From assembly GCF_030398385.1 (NCBI RefSeq), contig NZ_JAOAOQ010000050.1, forward strand, positions 1 through 37,091: 37,091 nucleotides of DNA, given 5' to 3'. The DNA is from Aquibium sp. ELW1220. GTDB taxonomy: Bacteria > Pseudomonadota > Alphaproteobacteria > Rhizobiales > Rhizobiaceae. The notes under the pieces are model-generated. The model was not told the origin of the DNA, did no database searches, and saw only the letters and a list, made by a program, of their open reading frames with translations. The position numbers were made by a program, and so were the translations under genes. Positions 23,456-31,819 of the stretch are shown in pieces; within the stretch, counting starts at the first letter, position 1; every line of letters starts with the position of its first letter.

Positions 23456-24663
23456 CAGGCTCTCTCCTTCGGTGTGGCCGTCTTCGGTTCGCGGGGCACG
23501 AGGCTGCCCCGGATCGAAGCATGGATCGGATGCGGGCCGCAGCACATCATGAAGAAGTCGTAGCGGTAGCGCTTCGTGTTGGCCGAGATGAACTGGTAGT
23601 GCAGCCGGAAGACGTTGAAGCGGATGCGGCGGTAGAACGCCTTGTCGAGCATCGACTTGAAGCGAAGCCGCCGCACGAAGGGAAAGGGCTTTGCCCGAGG
23701 GTTCGGGATGCCGGCCAGCGCCAGGGGGTCGCAGCGGTAGAAATTGATGATGTCGGCGACCGCCTGGAAGTCGCCCCAGTCGACTCCGGGATGGGCGACG
23801 AGACCGCGCAGGCGTTCGCGGGAGCCGCGGGCGGCGGGGTGCAGCGTGATCTTGGGACCGGTGGAGCCGACGGTCATCAGCGTGAAGGCGGGCGCTTGCC
23901 CGCGCGCGGCGACCAGCGCGGCGTAGCGTGCCGCGACGTCGAGGATGATCGCGCCGCCGGTGGAATGGCCGACGAGGACCACCTCGTCGTGGCCACCCGC
24001 GCGGACGCGTTCGTCGATGGCACCGGCCCAGGTGGCGATGCGCGCCTCCATGGCGGGACGGTTGCCGCGCAGCCATTCGCGGCTGAAGGACCAGAGGTCC
24101 ATCAGATGGAAGAGGAAATAGCGGCGCGCCAGCCGGCGGATCAGCAGGACCGCCAGCGCGGCGCCGAGGAGCGCGGCGAGCAGGCCGCCCCCCGGAACGG
24201 GAACGGCCTGTCCGGTGCGCCAGACGAGCCAGCCGAGCAGGACCGGTCCGACGATGCCGAGCATCGGATAGAGGAAATAGAGCGCGAAGCGCCAGTTGGC
24301 CGCAAAGAAGCGGAACATGGTGCCGGTGAAGACGTAGTCGAGAAAGGCCATGAGCCATCGGCCGAAGCGCACGGGGAGCGGCCGCGAGACGTCGGTCAGG
24401 ACGATGTCGTCATAGTCGAGGAGCACGAAGTCGGTGCGCGTGGCGCGGCCGGCCTCGTCGCGGCAGTCGATCCGGGCGGAGGCGACGTGGCCGGCCTGGT
24501 CGAAGGCGACCGGGCCGATGGAAGCCTCGGCCGACCAGCAAGCGGCGAAGCGGGCGAGTTCCTTGCCGAGGCGCGAGAAGAAGCGCGTCGCATCGTTGCG
24601 CTCGTAGCCGCCGACGTGGAAGACGGCGCGGCGGGCGACGGATTCTACAAAGTCATCGGACAT
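23455..24663 (-). CDS. Membrane-anchored alpha/beta hydrolase-like protein
   Basis: 402 residues. The N-terminal 120 residues are soluble ('FHVGGYERNDATRFFSRLGKEL', 'VLLDYDDIVL'). Two hydrophobic helices follow at about 126-148 and 158-178. Then the segment 'DEVVLVGHSTGGAIILDVAARY' holds a nucleophile elbow G-H-S234-T-G typical of lipases and esterases. 'FTLMTVGSTGPKI' and 'VDWGDFQAVADIINFYRCDPL' are like the acid/base region of lipase-type hydrolases. The C-terminus is rich in aromatic and basic residues. The substrate is unknown; a membrane lipid or ester is a reasonable guess. It lies 64 bases downstream of glyQ and is translationally coupled to the methyltransferase behind it, so all three probably share a transcript. 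Confidence 0.75.
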   Translation of the reverse strand: MSDDFVESVARRAVFHVGGYERNDATRFFSRLGKELARFAACWSAEASIGPVAFDQAGHVASARIDCRDEAGRATRTDFVLLDYDDIVLTDVSRPLPVRFGRWLMAFLDYVFTGTMFRFFAANWRFALYFLYPMLGIVGPVLLGWLVWRTGQAVPVPGGGLLAALLGAALAVLLIRRLARRYFLFHLMDLWSFSREWLRGNRPAMEARIATWAGAIDERVRAGGHDEVVLVGHSTGGAIILDVAARYAALVAARGQAPAFTLMTVGSTGPKITLHPAARGSRERLRGLVAHPGVDWGDFQAVADIINFYRCDPLALAGIPNPRAKPFPFVRRLRFKSMLDKAFYRRIRFNVFRLHYQFISANTKRYRYDFFMMCCGPHPIHASIRGSLVPREPKTATPKERA

Positions 24664-24727
24664 GGCTCTGGCGACATTCCCTGGTTCAAGCTGACCGCTG
24701 GCGGACCGTCTTCCACCGCGCCCGGCC

Positions 24728-25666
24728 TCAGGCCGCGAGGCCGCCCGCTTCCGTCTTGAGGAACGCCTCGCCGCAGGCCTTGGCCAGGTTGCGGACGCGC
24801 AGGATGTAGCTCTGGCGTTCGGTCACCGAGATGACGCCGCGCGCGTCGAGCAGGTTGAAGGCGTGGCTCGCCTTGATGCACTGGTCGTAGGCCGGCAGGA
24901 CGACGCGGTGCAGGCCGCGGTTGTCGTTGTCGGCCGGCGCGCCGGCGGCAAGCAGCGCCTTGCACTCCTTCTCGGCGTCCTCGAAGTGGCGAAACAGGAT
25001 CGCGGTGTCGGCGTGCTCGAAATTGTGCCGGGAGTATTCCTGCTCGGCCTGCAGGAAGACGTCGCCATAGGTGACCTTCTCGTCGCCGTCGCGGCCGTTG
25101 AAGTTGAGGTCGTAGACGTTGTCGACGCCCTGGACATACATGGCGAGGCGCTCGAGCCCGTAGGTGAGCTCACCGGCGACCGGGGCGCATTCGATGCCGC
25201 AGACCTGCTGGAAATAGGTGAACTGGGAGACTTCCATGCCGTCGCACCAGCACTCCCAGCCGAGCCCCCAGGCGCCGAGGGTGGGGCTTTCCCAGTCGTC
25301 CTCGACGAAGCGGATGTCGTGGCGCAGCGCGTCGATGCCGATCGCCTTCAGCGAGCCGAGGTAGAGCTCCTGGAGATTGGGCGGGTTCGGCTTCAGGATG
25401 ACCTGATACTGGTAGTAGTGCTGCAGGCGGTTGGGATTCTCGCCGTAGCGGCCGTCCTTGGGGCGGCGCGAGGGCTGGACGTAGGCGGCCTTCCACGGAC
25501 GCGGCCCGAGCGCCCGCAGCGTGGTGGCCGGATGAAAGGTGCCTGCGCCGACCTCCATGTCGTAGGGCTGCAGGATGACGCAGCCATACTCCGCCCAGTA
25601 GTTGTGGAGCGTGAGGATCAGCCCCTGGAAGGAGCGTTTCGGGTCGAGATAGGGGCTCGGGGTCAC
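24728..25666 (-). CDS. glyQ: Glycyl-tRNA synthetase alpha subunit
   Basis: 312 residues (E. coli 303). The N-terminus '[52 protein letters not shown]' and the blocks '[32 protein letters not shown]', '[41 protein letters not shown]' and '[10 protein letters not shown]' are unmistakable GlyQ class II synthetase sequence. It activates glycine and works with the GlyS beta subunit to charge tRNA-Gly. I chose GTG 25666 ([14 protein letters not shown]) with AAAGG seven bases upstream; the frame is open to an upstream ATG (25717) whose codons do not fit the family. glyS is not adjacent: two same-strand genes and the antiparallel caspase-like gene lie between. Confidence 0.95.
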   Translation of the reverse strand: MTPSPYLDPKRSFQGLILTLHNYWAEYGCVILQPYDMEVGAGTFHPATTLRALGPRPWKAAYVQPSRRPKDGRYGENPNRLQHYYQYQVILKPNPPNLQELYLGSLKAIGIDALRHDIRFVEDDWESPTLGAWGLGWECWCDGMEVSQFTYFQQVCGIECAPVAGELTYGLERLAMYVQGVDNVYDLNFNGRDGDEKVTYGDVFLQAEQEYSRHNFEHADTAILFRHFEDAEKECKALLAAGAPADNDNRGLHRVVLPAYDQCIKASHAFNLLDARGVISVTERQSYILRVRNLAKACGEAFLKTEAGGLAA

Positions 25667-25863
25667 GTCGCGCCTTTCGGGATGGGGACGGTGGTCAGCC
25701 GGTCCTATTCCGGGCACCCGGCAGCGTCAAGGTTGCGGATGGGGGCGGAGAGGCGGCAATGCCGGGCTGGTCCATGGTGCGACCGATCAGGGTCCATTGC
25801 CCGGAGGCGTGCGGTCGCCTACATCCGCAGATGCGGCGGGGGCCGCGAACCTGGAGCGCTTCG

Positions 25864-26181
25864 ATGTCGAGACGATTTCACCGACTGGCTTTCGCAGGGC
25901 TGCTGGCCGCGGCCGGCGCCATGATGGCGGCGGCACCGGCGGCCGCCAGCGAAAGATACCCGAATTCGGGCGGCGGCCGCGACATGGTCTCGGGCTATCT
26001 GTGCGTCGGAACCGACTGCGACACGCTGCGGCTGCCCGGCACGGACTGCCTGTGCACCAAGGACAATCCGGCGCAGATGGACTTCCGCAAGCTGGAACTC
26101 ACCTGCGTCAGGAAAGAGAACCGCAAGTGGGTCGCCTGCCCGATCCAGCCGCGCCCGGGCGAAGTGATCCGCGGCAACTGA
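25864..26181 (+). CDS. Small exported cysteine-containing protein
   Basis: 105 residues from ATG 25864, which has GGAG seven bases upstream and opens a signal peptide (MSRRFHRLAFAGLLAAAGAMMAAAPAAASE, cleavage likely after AAA-S). The mature part of about 75 residues has five cysteines ('GYLCVGTDCDTLRLPGTDCLCTKDN', 'KLELTCVRKENRKWVACPIQP'), suggesting disulfide bonds in the periplasm. I do not recognise the family and see no catalytic motif. Divergent from glyQ and convergent with the TPR/LysM gene. Confidence 0.7.
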   Translation: MSRRFHRLAFAGLLAAAGAMMAAAPAAASERYPNSGGGRDMVSGYLCVGTDCDTLRLPGTDCLCTKDNPAQMDFRKLELTCVRKENRKWVACPIQPRPGEVIRGN

Positions 26182-26253
26182 GGCCGCGTCCGCCGGGACA
26201 GGAGCCGCCGCGACCAGCCGCGACGGCGGGACGAACCCATGCGGTATCGCGCC

Positions 26254-28236
26254 TCAGGGCGTGGGCAGGACCAGTTCCTGGCCCGGGCGGATGGCATCCG
26301 CCCTGCCGCGCAGGCTCGGGTTGAGCCGGAGGATCTCGCGGAAGCGCTCGCCATCGCCGAGCTTTTCCACCGCGATGGACCACAGCGATTGTCCGGGCTG
26401 CACGACGAAGCGCGCGGGCTCGGCCGCGGGCACGGGCTTCGGCGCCGCCGCCTGCGGCATGACCACCTGCGGTATCTCGGCCTTCTGCTCTTCCCTGAGC
26501 GGGGCCTCGGCGGCGGGCAGGCCTTCCACCAGCTTGCGCTGCACGGAGGCGAGTACGGTGGCGTCGGGTTCCAGATCGCGGGCATGCGCCCACTGGAAGG
26601 TGGCCTCGAGGCGGCGGCCGACACGCCAGTAGGCGTCGCCCAGATGGTCGTTGAGGACGGCATCGTCCGGCTTCAGCGAGACGGCACGTTCGAGCTCGGT
26701 GACGGCCTCCTCGAAACGGCCGAGGCGGTAGTAGGCCCAGCCGAGCGAATCGACGATGTAGCCGTCGTTCGGGCGCAGTTCCACCGCGCGGCGGATGAGA
26801 TCGAGCCCCTCCTCGAGGTTCATGCCCATGTCGACCCAGGAATAGCCGAGATAGTTCAGCACCTGGGGCTGGTCGGGGAAGAGTTCGAGCGCCTTGCGGA
26901 AGTTCGGCTCGGCCTTTTCCCACTCCTTCAGCCGCTCGTAGGCGATGCCGCGCTGGTAGAACAGGTTCCAGTCGGCGCGGGTCGGCTCGTCGATGCGCTG
27001 GAGGGCGCGGTCGTAGACGGTCGCCGCGTCGCGGTACTCTTCCTTGGCGGCATGGACGCTGCCGAGCGCCAGATAGGCGCGCATGTCGTCCGGGTCCTGC
27101 TCGATCAGCGCCTGGAGATGCGTCTTCGCCTCGTCACGGCGGTCGAGATCGGAGAGGTTCAGCGCGAGCTGGAGTTCGGCGATGCGCTTCAGCGGCGAGG
27201 CGGCCGGCACGTCCTCATAGAAGGCGATCGCCTCCTCCGGCCGGTTCTGCAGTTCGGCCACCTGGCCGAGTTGCACCAGAACGCCATCGAGATGCGGCGC
27301 GAGCGCGCGCGCATATTGCAGATAGAGACGCACGAAGGACTCGCCGCCGCCGCGGTTCAGCGCGGCGCCGAGATTGTAGAGCGCCTCGGCGGCGCCGTCG
27401 GCGGTCGAGGCGATCAGCGGCTCGACGGGGCCGCCCGCTTCGATGGTTTCGCGCAGCATGACGATGGACGGGCGGTTGGCGGCGAAGGCATCGGCCTGGT
27501 CGAGAACGGCGAGCGCCTCGGCCTTGCTGCCGGCGCGGGCCAGCATGCGGGCATATCCCTCGGCAGCGCGCAGGTAGGTCTCGGGCGCGGCTGCGCCCGC
27601 GGCCTGGTTCGCCACCGTTTCCTCGTAGGCGGCGGCGGCGACGTCGCGCATGCCCGCGGCTTCCGCGATCAGGGCGCGATGGTAGCCCTTGAACAGCGTA
27701 TACCATTCGGGGCCCTGCAGTTCGGCAAGCTTGTCCAGCGCGAACTGGGCGTTGCCCTGGCCGTAATTGGCCCAGCCGGACATCAGCCCGACGATCAGGC
27801 GGTCGAGATCGGAGGCGAGCGCGAGCTTGAGCAGGTTCTCGGCCGCGACGTGATCCTTCTTGCGGAAGGCATCGACGGCGAGCGCGAGGCGCGAGAAACG
27901 CTCGACCTCCGGCACCGTCTTCAGCTTTTCGGCATACGGCAGCGCGCGGTCGAAATGTCCGCGGGCGATCAAGGTGAGCAGGATGCTCTGCTGGATCGCG
28001 AGATTGTCGCGATCGAAATCGAGCGCCCGCTCGTAATAGGCGATCGCGGCATCGAAGTCGTTGTCCGTCTCTGCCGTCCGGGCGGCCAGGACCGCCCCCG
28101 AGAACGAGCCGACCCGCACGAAGGTCTGCGACGCGGCCGCGCCGGCGTCCTGCGAGGCGAACGCGGCGCTGCCGCCGAGTGCGCAAGCCACGGCCATCGC
28201 GGACGCGATCAGCCGACCTCTACCAAAACGCTGCAT
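26254..28236 (-). CDS. Exported TPR protein with C-terminal LysM domain
   Basis: 660 residues. Signal peptide MQRFGRGRLIASAMAVACALGGSAAFA at the start; ATG 28236 has AGGAAGG about seven bases upstream, preferred over the in-frame upstream codons (frame open to 28314). The body is a long array of helix-turn-helix tetratricopeptide repeats, e.g. 'DAAIAYYERALDFDRDNLAIQQ', 'AEPNFRKALELFPDQPQVLNYLGYSWVDMG' and 'FEEAVTELERAVSLKPDDAVLNDHLGDAYWRVG'. Residues about 608-658 form a LysM peptidoglycan-binding domain ('RFVVQPGQSLWSIAVEKLGDGERFREILRLNPSLRG...IRPGQELVLP'). A periplasmic scaffold attached to peptidoglycan is the natural inference. It lies downstream of the polyprenyl synthase on the same strand; a small hairpin (about 28300-28324) lies in the gap. 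Confidence 0.88.
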   Translation of the reverse strand: MQRFGRGRLIASAMAVACALGGSAAFASQDAGAAASQTFVRVGSFSGAVLAARTAETDNDFDAAIAYYERALDFDRDNLAIQQSILLTLIARGHFDRALPYAEKLKTVPEVERFSRLALAVDAFRKKDHVAAENLLKLALASDLDRLIVGLMSGWANYGQGNAQFALDKLAELQGPEWYTLFKGYHRALIAEAAGMRDVAAAAYEETVANQAAGAAAPETYLRAAEGYARMLARAGSKAEALAVLDQADAFAANRPSIVMLRETIEAGGPVEPLIASTADGAAEALYNLGAALNRGGGESFVRLYLQYARALAPHLDGVLVQLGQVAELQNRPEEAIAFYEDVPAASPLKRIAELQLALNLSDLDRRDEAKTHLQALIEQDPDDMRAYLALGSVHAAKEEYRDAATVYDRALQRIDEPTRADWNLFYQRGIAYERLKEWEKAEPNFRKALELFPDQPQVLNYLGYSWVDMGMNLEEGLDLIRRAVELRPNDGYIVDSLGWAYYRLGRFEEAVTELERAVSLKPDDAVLNDHLGDAYWRVGRRLEATFQWAHARDLEPDATVLASVQRKLVEGLPAAEAPLREEQKAEIPQVVMPQAAAPKPVPAAEPARFVVQPGQSLWSIAVEKLGDGERFREILRLNPSLRGRADAIRPGQELVLPTP

Positions 28237-28377
28237 GCTTTCCCTTCCTGCGCATCGCGCCAGACCGGATTCGCCATGAACGACGAGCATGGCCTTTTTG
28301 GGGTCGCACTTCAATGCGAGACCCGATCACCACGCCGAGAGGAGACGGATGCGGCGCAGCAGGCGACGCAAAAGCGC

Positions 28378-29394
28378 TCAATTCACCCGGCTGATGCAGA
28401 AGTCGATGACTTCCAGCAGCGCGTCGCGCTGCGGCGTGTCGCCGAGCGGCGCCAGCGCGTCGGCGGCGATGTTGCCGAAATGGCGGGCGCGGCTGATGGT
28501 CTCACCGATGGCGTTGTAGCGCGACATCAGGCCCATCGCCTTCTCCAGCGCCGCATCGTCGTTGACGCCATCCTCGATCGCGGTCTTCCAGAAGGCGCGC
28601 TCGGTCGCGGTGCCGCGACGGTAGCTCAGGATGACGGGCAGCGTGACCTTGCCTTCGCGGAAGTCGTCGCCGGTGTTCTTGCCGAGGTCGCGGGCATTGC
28701 CGCCATAGTCGAGCGCATCGTCGATGAGCTGGAAGGCGAGGCCGAGATTGGTGCCGTAGGAGCGCAGCGCCGCCTGCTCGGAGCGACCGGCCTGGGCGAT
28801 CACCGGCCCGACCTCGGCCGCGGCGGAAAAGAGCGCGGCGGTCTTGGCCTTGATGACGGCGAGATATTCGTCCTCGGTGGTCTCGAGGTTCTTGGCGGCG
28901 GCAAGCTGCCAGACCTCGCCCTCGGCGATGACGGAGGCGGCGGTCGCCAGAATCTCCAGCGCCTTCAGCGATCCGACCTCGACCATCATGCGGAAGGCCT
29001 GACCGAGCAGGAAATCGCCGACGAGCACGCTCGCCTGGTTGCCCCAGACCATGCGTGCCGTCTGCTTGCCGCGGCGCATGTCGCTCTCGTCGACGACGTC
29101 GTCGTGCAGCAGCGTGGCGGTGTGCATGAACTCGACGCTGGTGGCGAGCTTGACGTGGCCGTCGCCCGCATAGCCGAACATGCGCGCGGCCGCGAGCGTC
29201 ACCATGGGGCGCAGGCGCTTGCCGCCCGACGAGATCAGGTGGTTGGCGATTTCGGGGATCATCTCGACGTCGGAGCCGGCCTTCGACAGGATCAGCTCGT
29301 TGACGCGCGCCATGTCGGCGGCGGTCAGATCGACCAGCGGCTTGATCGACGCCTGGCCCTTCTTGCCTTCATCGAGTGAAACGACGACGCCCAC
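28378..29394 (-). CDS. ispB: Polyprenyl diphosphate synthase (octa/decaprenyl type)
   Basis: 338-residue trans-prenyltransferase that builds the side chain of ubiquinone from isopentenyl diphosphate. First Asp-rich motif DDVVD at 98-102 in 'LLHDDVVDESDMRRG', second 'FQLIDDALDYGG' about 120 residues later, and 'SSGGKRLRPMVTLAAARM' for diphosphate binding. The start is GTG 29394 with GGAGAAG six bases upstream. The chain length (octa- or decaprenyl; Hyphomicrobiales commonly use Q10) cannot be read with certainty, so the symbol ispB is used in the general sense. It is divergent from the DUF2007 gene, sharing a 158-base upstream region, as is usual in this group. Confidence 0.92.
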   Translation of the reverse strand: MGVVVSLDEGKKGQASIKPLVDLTAADMARVNELILSKAGSDVEMIPEIANHLISSGGKRLRPMVTLAAARMFGYAGDGHVKLATSVEFMHTATLLHDDVVDESDMRRGKQTARMVWGNQASVLVGDFLLGQAFRMMVEVGSLKALEILATAASVIAEGEVWQLAAAKNLETTEDEYLAVIKAKTAALFSAAAEVGPVIAQAGRSEQAALRSYGTNLGLAFQLIDDALDYGGNARDLGKNTGDDFREGKVTLPVILSYRRGTATERAFWKTAIEDGVNDDAALEKAMGLMSRYNAIGETISRARHFGNIAADALAPLGDTPQRDALLEVIDFCISRVN

Positions 29395-29552
29395 TGAAGC
29401 TTCTCCATTCCATCGCCGTCCCGGCGTATCCGTCCCCTGCCCTCAAGTATGGCGCGGCAAACGCCGGTCTCAAGGGGTGAACGGGCGGCCAGGCCGCCGG
29501 AAGCGAGCAATATAAGTTTACAGTGCGCGGTCAAGCTGCGAACGTCGGAAAC

Positions 29553-29777
29553 ATGATCGAACTCGTACGCACCAACGATCCCGTCACCATATCCTACATC
29601 GAGGCGCTGTTGCGGGACGCCGGCATCGCGCATTTCGTCGCGGACCAGAACATGAGCATCATGGAAGGATCGCTCGGCGTGCTGCCGCGCCGCGTCATGG
29701 TGATCGAGGACGATGTCGACCGGGCGCGGCGCCTGCTGACGGATGCCGGCTTCGGCGACGAGATGCGAACCGGCTGA
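29553..29777 (+). CDS. DUF2007 family protein
   Basis: 74 residues beginning at ATG 29553 (MIELVRTNDPVTISYIEALLRDAGIAHFVADQNMSIMEGSLGVLPRRVMVIEDDVDRARRLL, quoted here in sense only). The 'N-D-x-V-x-x-x-x-x-x-x-L-L-x-x-A-G-I' start and the C-terminal 'V-x-x-x-D-x-x-x-A-x-x-L-L' are the DUF2007 pattern, a small ferredoxin-like alpha/beta fold sometimes called putative signal-transducing protein. The function is unknown. It stands first in the rightward run, eight bases ahead of the methyltransferase gene, a position that is conserved in rhizobial genomes as far as I recall. Confidence 0.85.
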   Translation: MIELVRTNDPVTISYIEALLRDAGIAHFVADQNMSIMEGSLGVLPRRVMVIEDDVDRARRLLTDAGFGDEMRTG

Positions 29778-29785
29778 CAAGGGCC

Positions 29786-30565
29786 ATGAGCGCGACGGCT
29801 GCCGAGGCGAGCATCGACGCGTTCCACCGCGGCCGTTTCTTCCTGGCGCAGCCGCTGCACGGGGGCCATCGGGCCGGGATGGACGCCATGATGCTGGCGG
29901 CCGCCGTGCCGTCGGACTTTCGCGGGCTTGCAGCCGACCTCGGCTCCGGCGCGGGCGGGGCGGGCCTGGCGGTGCTGGCGCGATGTCTTCAGGCGCGGGC
30001 GCTGCTGGTGGAGCGCGAGCCGGCGATGGCGGCGTTCGCGCGGCTGACGCTGGCGCTGGAGGCGAATGCGGACCTCGCCGCGCGGGCGTCGCTGCTGGTG
30101 GCGGACGTATCCCTTGCCGGCCGGGCGCGCATGGAAGCGGGGCTGGCCGACCGCAGCGTCGACCTCGCCATCATGAACCCGCCCTTCAACGAAGCCCGCG
30201 ACCGCCAGACGCCGGACGGGCTGAGGAAGGCGGCGCATGTGATGGACGAGGGGCTGCTGGAGCGCTGGATCCGCACGGCGGCGGCGATCGTGAAGCCCTC
30301 GGGCACGATCGCGCTGATCGCGCGGCCGCAATCGCTTTCGGAAATCCTCGACGCGATGGCCGGACGCTTCGGCGCGCTCGATGTCAAGCCGATCCATCCG
30401 CGGCCGGACGCCGACGCGATCCGCGTGGTGGTGCGGGGCCTGCGCGGCTCGCGCAGGGCAATGAGGCTCGCTGCACCGCTGGTCCTGCACGAGGCGGACG
30501 GCAACCGCTTCACCGCAGAGGCCGACGCGATCTGCAACGGCCTTGCGTCGCTGTTTCGCGATTGA
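29786..30565 (+). CDS. TrmN6-like tRNA adenine-N6 methyltransferase (small methyltransferase domain)
   Basis: 259 residues of the class I S-adenosylmethionine-dependent type. The SAM-binding loop is 'AADLGSGAGGAGLAVLAR' followed by 'LLVEREPAM'. The N6-adenine/glutamine methylase motif NPPFNE lies near residue 132. The family is COG4123, whose E. coli member modifies A37 of tRNA-Val1; the exact target here is unproved. The N-terminal 'IDAFHRGRFFLAQPLHGGHRAGMDAMMLAAAVP' is the typical opening of this family. ATG 29786 follows the DUF2007 stop by eight bases, so the two are probably cotranscribed. Confidence 0.88.
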   Translation: MSATAAEASIDAFHRGRFFLAQPLHGGHRAGMDAMMLAAAVPSDFRGLAADLGSGAGGAGLAVLARCLQARALLVEREPAMAAFARLTLALEANADLAARASLLVADVSLAGRARMEAGLADRSVDLAIMNPPFNEARDRQTPDGLRKAAHVMDEGLLERWIRTAAAIVKPSGTIALIARPQSLSEILDAMAGRFGALDVKPIHPRPDADAIRVVVRGLRGSRRAMRLAAPLVLHEADGNRFTAEADAICNGLASLFRD

Positions 30566-30625
30566 AAGGCCGAAAATCGGCCCTGCGGAAGCAGCCGGGA
30601 TTGCGCGCGGCCCTCGATTTCCTAC

Positions 30626-31528
30626 ATGCCTTTCAAGACCCACCTTGCAAGGCCCGCCGTGACCCGCTTCTTCCACCGCTTCCTTCCGAAATCCATGCGC
30701 AGCAACGCGGTGACGATCCCCGTCATCCGGCTGCACGGGACGATCATGTCGGGCGGCGGGCAGTTTCGCCAGCCGCTGTCGCTGGCCAGCACCGCCGGGG
30801 TGATCGAAAAGGCGTTCTCGTTCAAGGACGCGCCGGCCGTGGCCATCTCGGTCAATTCGCCGGGCGGTTCGCCGGTGCAGTCGCGGCTGATCTACCGCCG
30901 CATCCGCGACCTGGCGAAGGAGAAGAACAAGACGGTCCTCGTCTTCGTCGAGGACGTCGCGGCCTCGGGCGGATACATGATCGCGGTGGCGGGCGACGAG
31001 ATCATCGCCGACCCTTCCTCCATCGTCGGGTCGATCGGCGTGGTGTCGGCCGGCTTCGGCTTCACGGAACTGCTGGAGAAGATCGGCGTGGAGCGGCGCC
31101 TGCACACGGCGGGCCGGAACAAGGCGACGCTCGACCCCTTCTCGCCCGAGCGGCCGGAGGACGTGGAGCACCTGAAGGCGCTGCAGCTCGAGGTGCACCA
31201 GACCTTCATCGATCTGGTGAAGGAACGGCGCGCCGGCAAGCTTGCGGACAGCGAGGACCTGTTCACCGGGCTGTTCTGGTCCGGCATCAGCGGCAAGGCG
31301 CTCGGGCTGATCGACCATCTCGGCGACATGCGCAGCTTCCTGAAGACTCGCTACGGCGAAAAGACGCAGCTGCGGCTCGTGACGGCCCCGCGCGGCCTGT
31401 TCGGCCGGCGGCTCGGGCTGTTTGGATCGTCCGCCGGTGCGGCGACCGAGGAAATCGCGTCGCGCGCGGCGCACGGACTGGCCGATGCGGCGATGGAACG
31501 CGCGCTCTGGGCGCGCTACGGCTTGTAG
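30626..31528 (+). CDS. S49 family serine peptidase (SppA/SohB-like)
   Basis: 300 residues. The catalytic serine is S114 in 'VEDVAASGGYMIAVAGDEI' and the general-base lysine is K166 in 'AGRNKATLDPFSPE', giving the Ser/Lys dyad of signal peptide peptidases. 'SVNSPGGSPVQSRLIYRRIR' and 'PSSIVGSIGVVSAGFGF' are the flanking family blocks. The length matches the single-domain form that assembles into a ring. Unlike E. coli SohB no clear N-terminal membrane anchor is visible, so cytoplasmic or peripheral location is possible. Substrates may be cleaved signal peptides or small membrane proteins. No strong ribosome binding site precedes ATG 30626; an internal ATG at residue 24 is an alternative start. 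Confidence 0.9.
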   Translation: MPFKTHLARPAVTRFFHRFLPKSMRSNAVTIPVIRLHGTIMSGGGQFRQPLSLASTAGVIEKAFSFKDAPAVAISVNSPGGSPVQSRLIYRRIRDLAKEKNKTVLVFVEDVAASGGYMIAVAGDEIIADPSSIVGSIGVVSAGFGFTELLEKIGVERRLHTAGRNKATLDPFSPERPEDVEHLKALQLEVHQTFIDLVKERRAGKLADSEDLFTGLFWSGISGKALGLIDHLGDMRSFLKTRYGEKTQLRLVTAPRGLFGRRLGLFGSSAGAATEEIASRAAHGLADAAMERALWARYGL

Positions 31529-31604
31529 GCGGCGCGGGTTCGCCGCATGATCGAGACGCCTGCCGGGGCGGGGTGTGCCGGCCTTGCTGGAGGAGCAGAA
31601 CGAC

Positions 31605-31790
31605 ATGCCGCAGCTGATCTTCTTCGCCGTCGTCGCGGCGGTCGGCTATTTCGGATACCGGGCCTTCCTGAAGGAGGCCGAACGGGTTTCGGCCCGCGTG
31701 AGGCGGGCTGAGAACGAGACCCGCAGCGGCGCCAACGGGACGCTGGTGAAGGATCCGGAGACCGGCGAGTACCGTCTCGCGAAGGACTGA
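31605..31790 (+). CDS. Small single-span membrane protein
   Basis: 61 residues: 'MPQLIFFAVVAAVGYFGYRAFL' forms one transmembrane helix, followed by a charged tail 'KEAERVSARVRRAENETRSG' and 'GTLVKDPETGEYRLAKD'. GGAGGAG sits eight bases before ATG 31605, which decides this start over 31575. Short rhizobial proteins with the tail 'LVKDPETGEYR' are common, but I cannot name a function. It lies between the S49 peptidase and ispE on the same strand. Confidence 0.75.
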   Translation: MPQLIFFAVVAAVGYFGYRAFLKEAERVSARVRRAENETRSGANGTLVKDPETGEYRLAKD

Positions 31791-31819
31791 CGTCGCATCA
31801 ACGGACCGCCGGCAGGACC

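Noticed and set aside
28300-28324. Intrinsic terminator between the polyprenyl synthase and the TPR gene
   Set aside because: The stem is short with a bulge, and on the transcribed strand it is followed by A rather than T residues.
26239-29379. Open frame of 1046 codons on the plus strand
   Set aside because: It lies antisense across two real genes (TPR/LysM and polyprenyl synthase) and shows no motif. High-GC antisense artefact.
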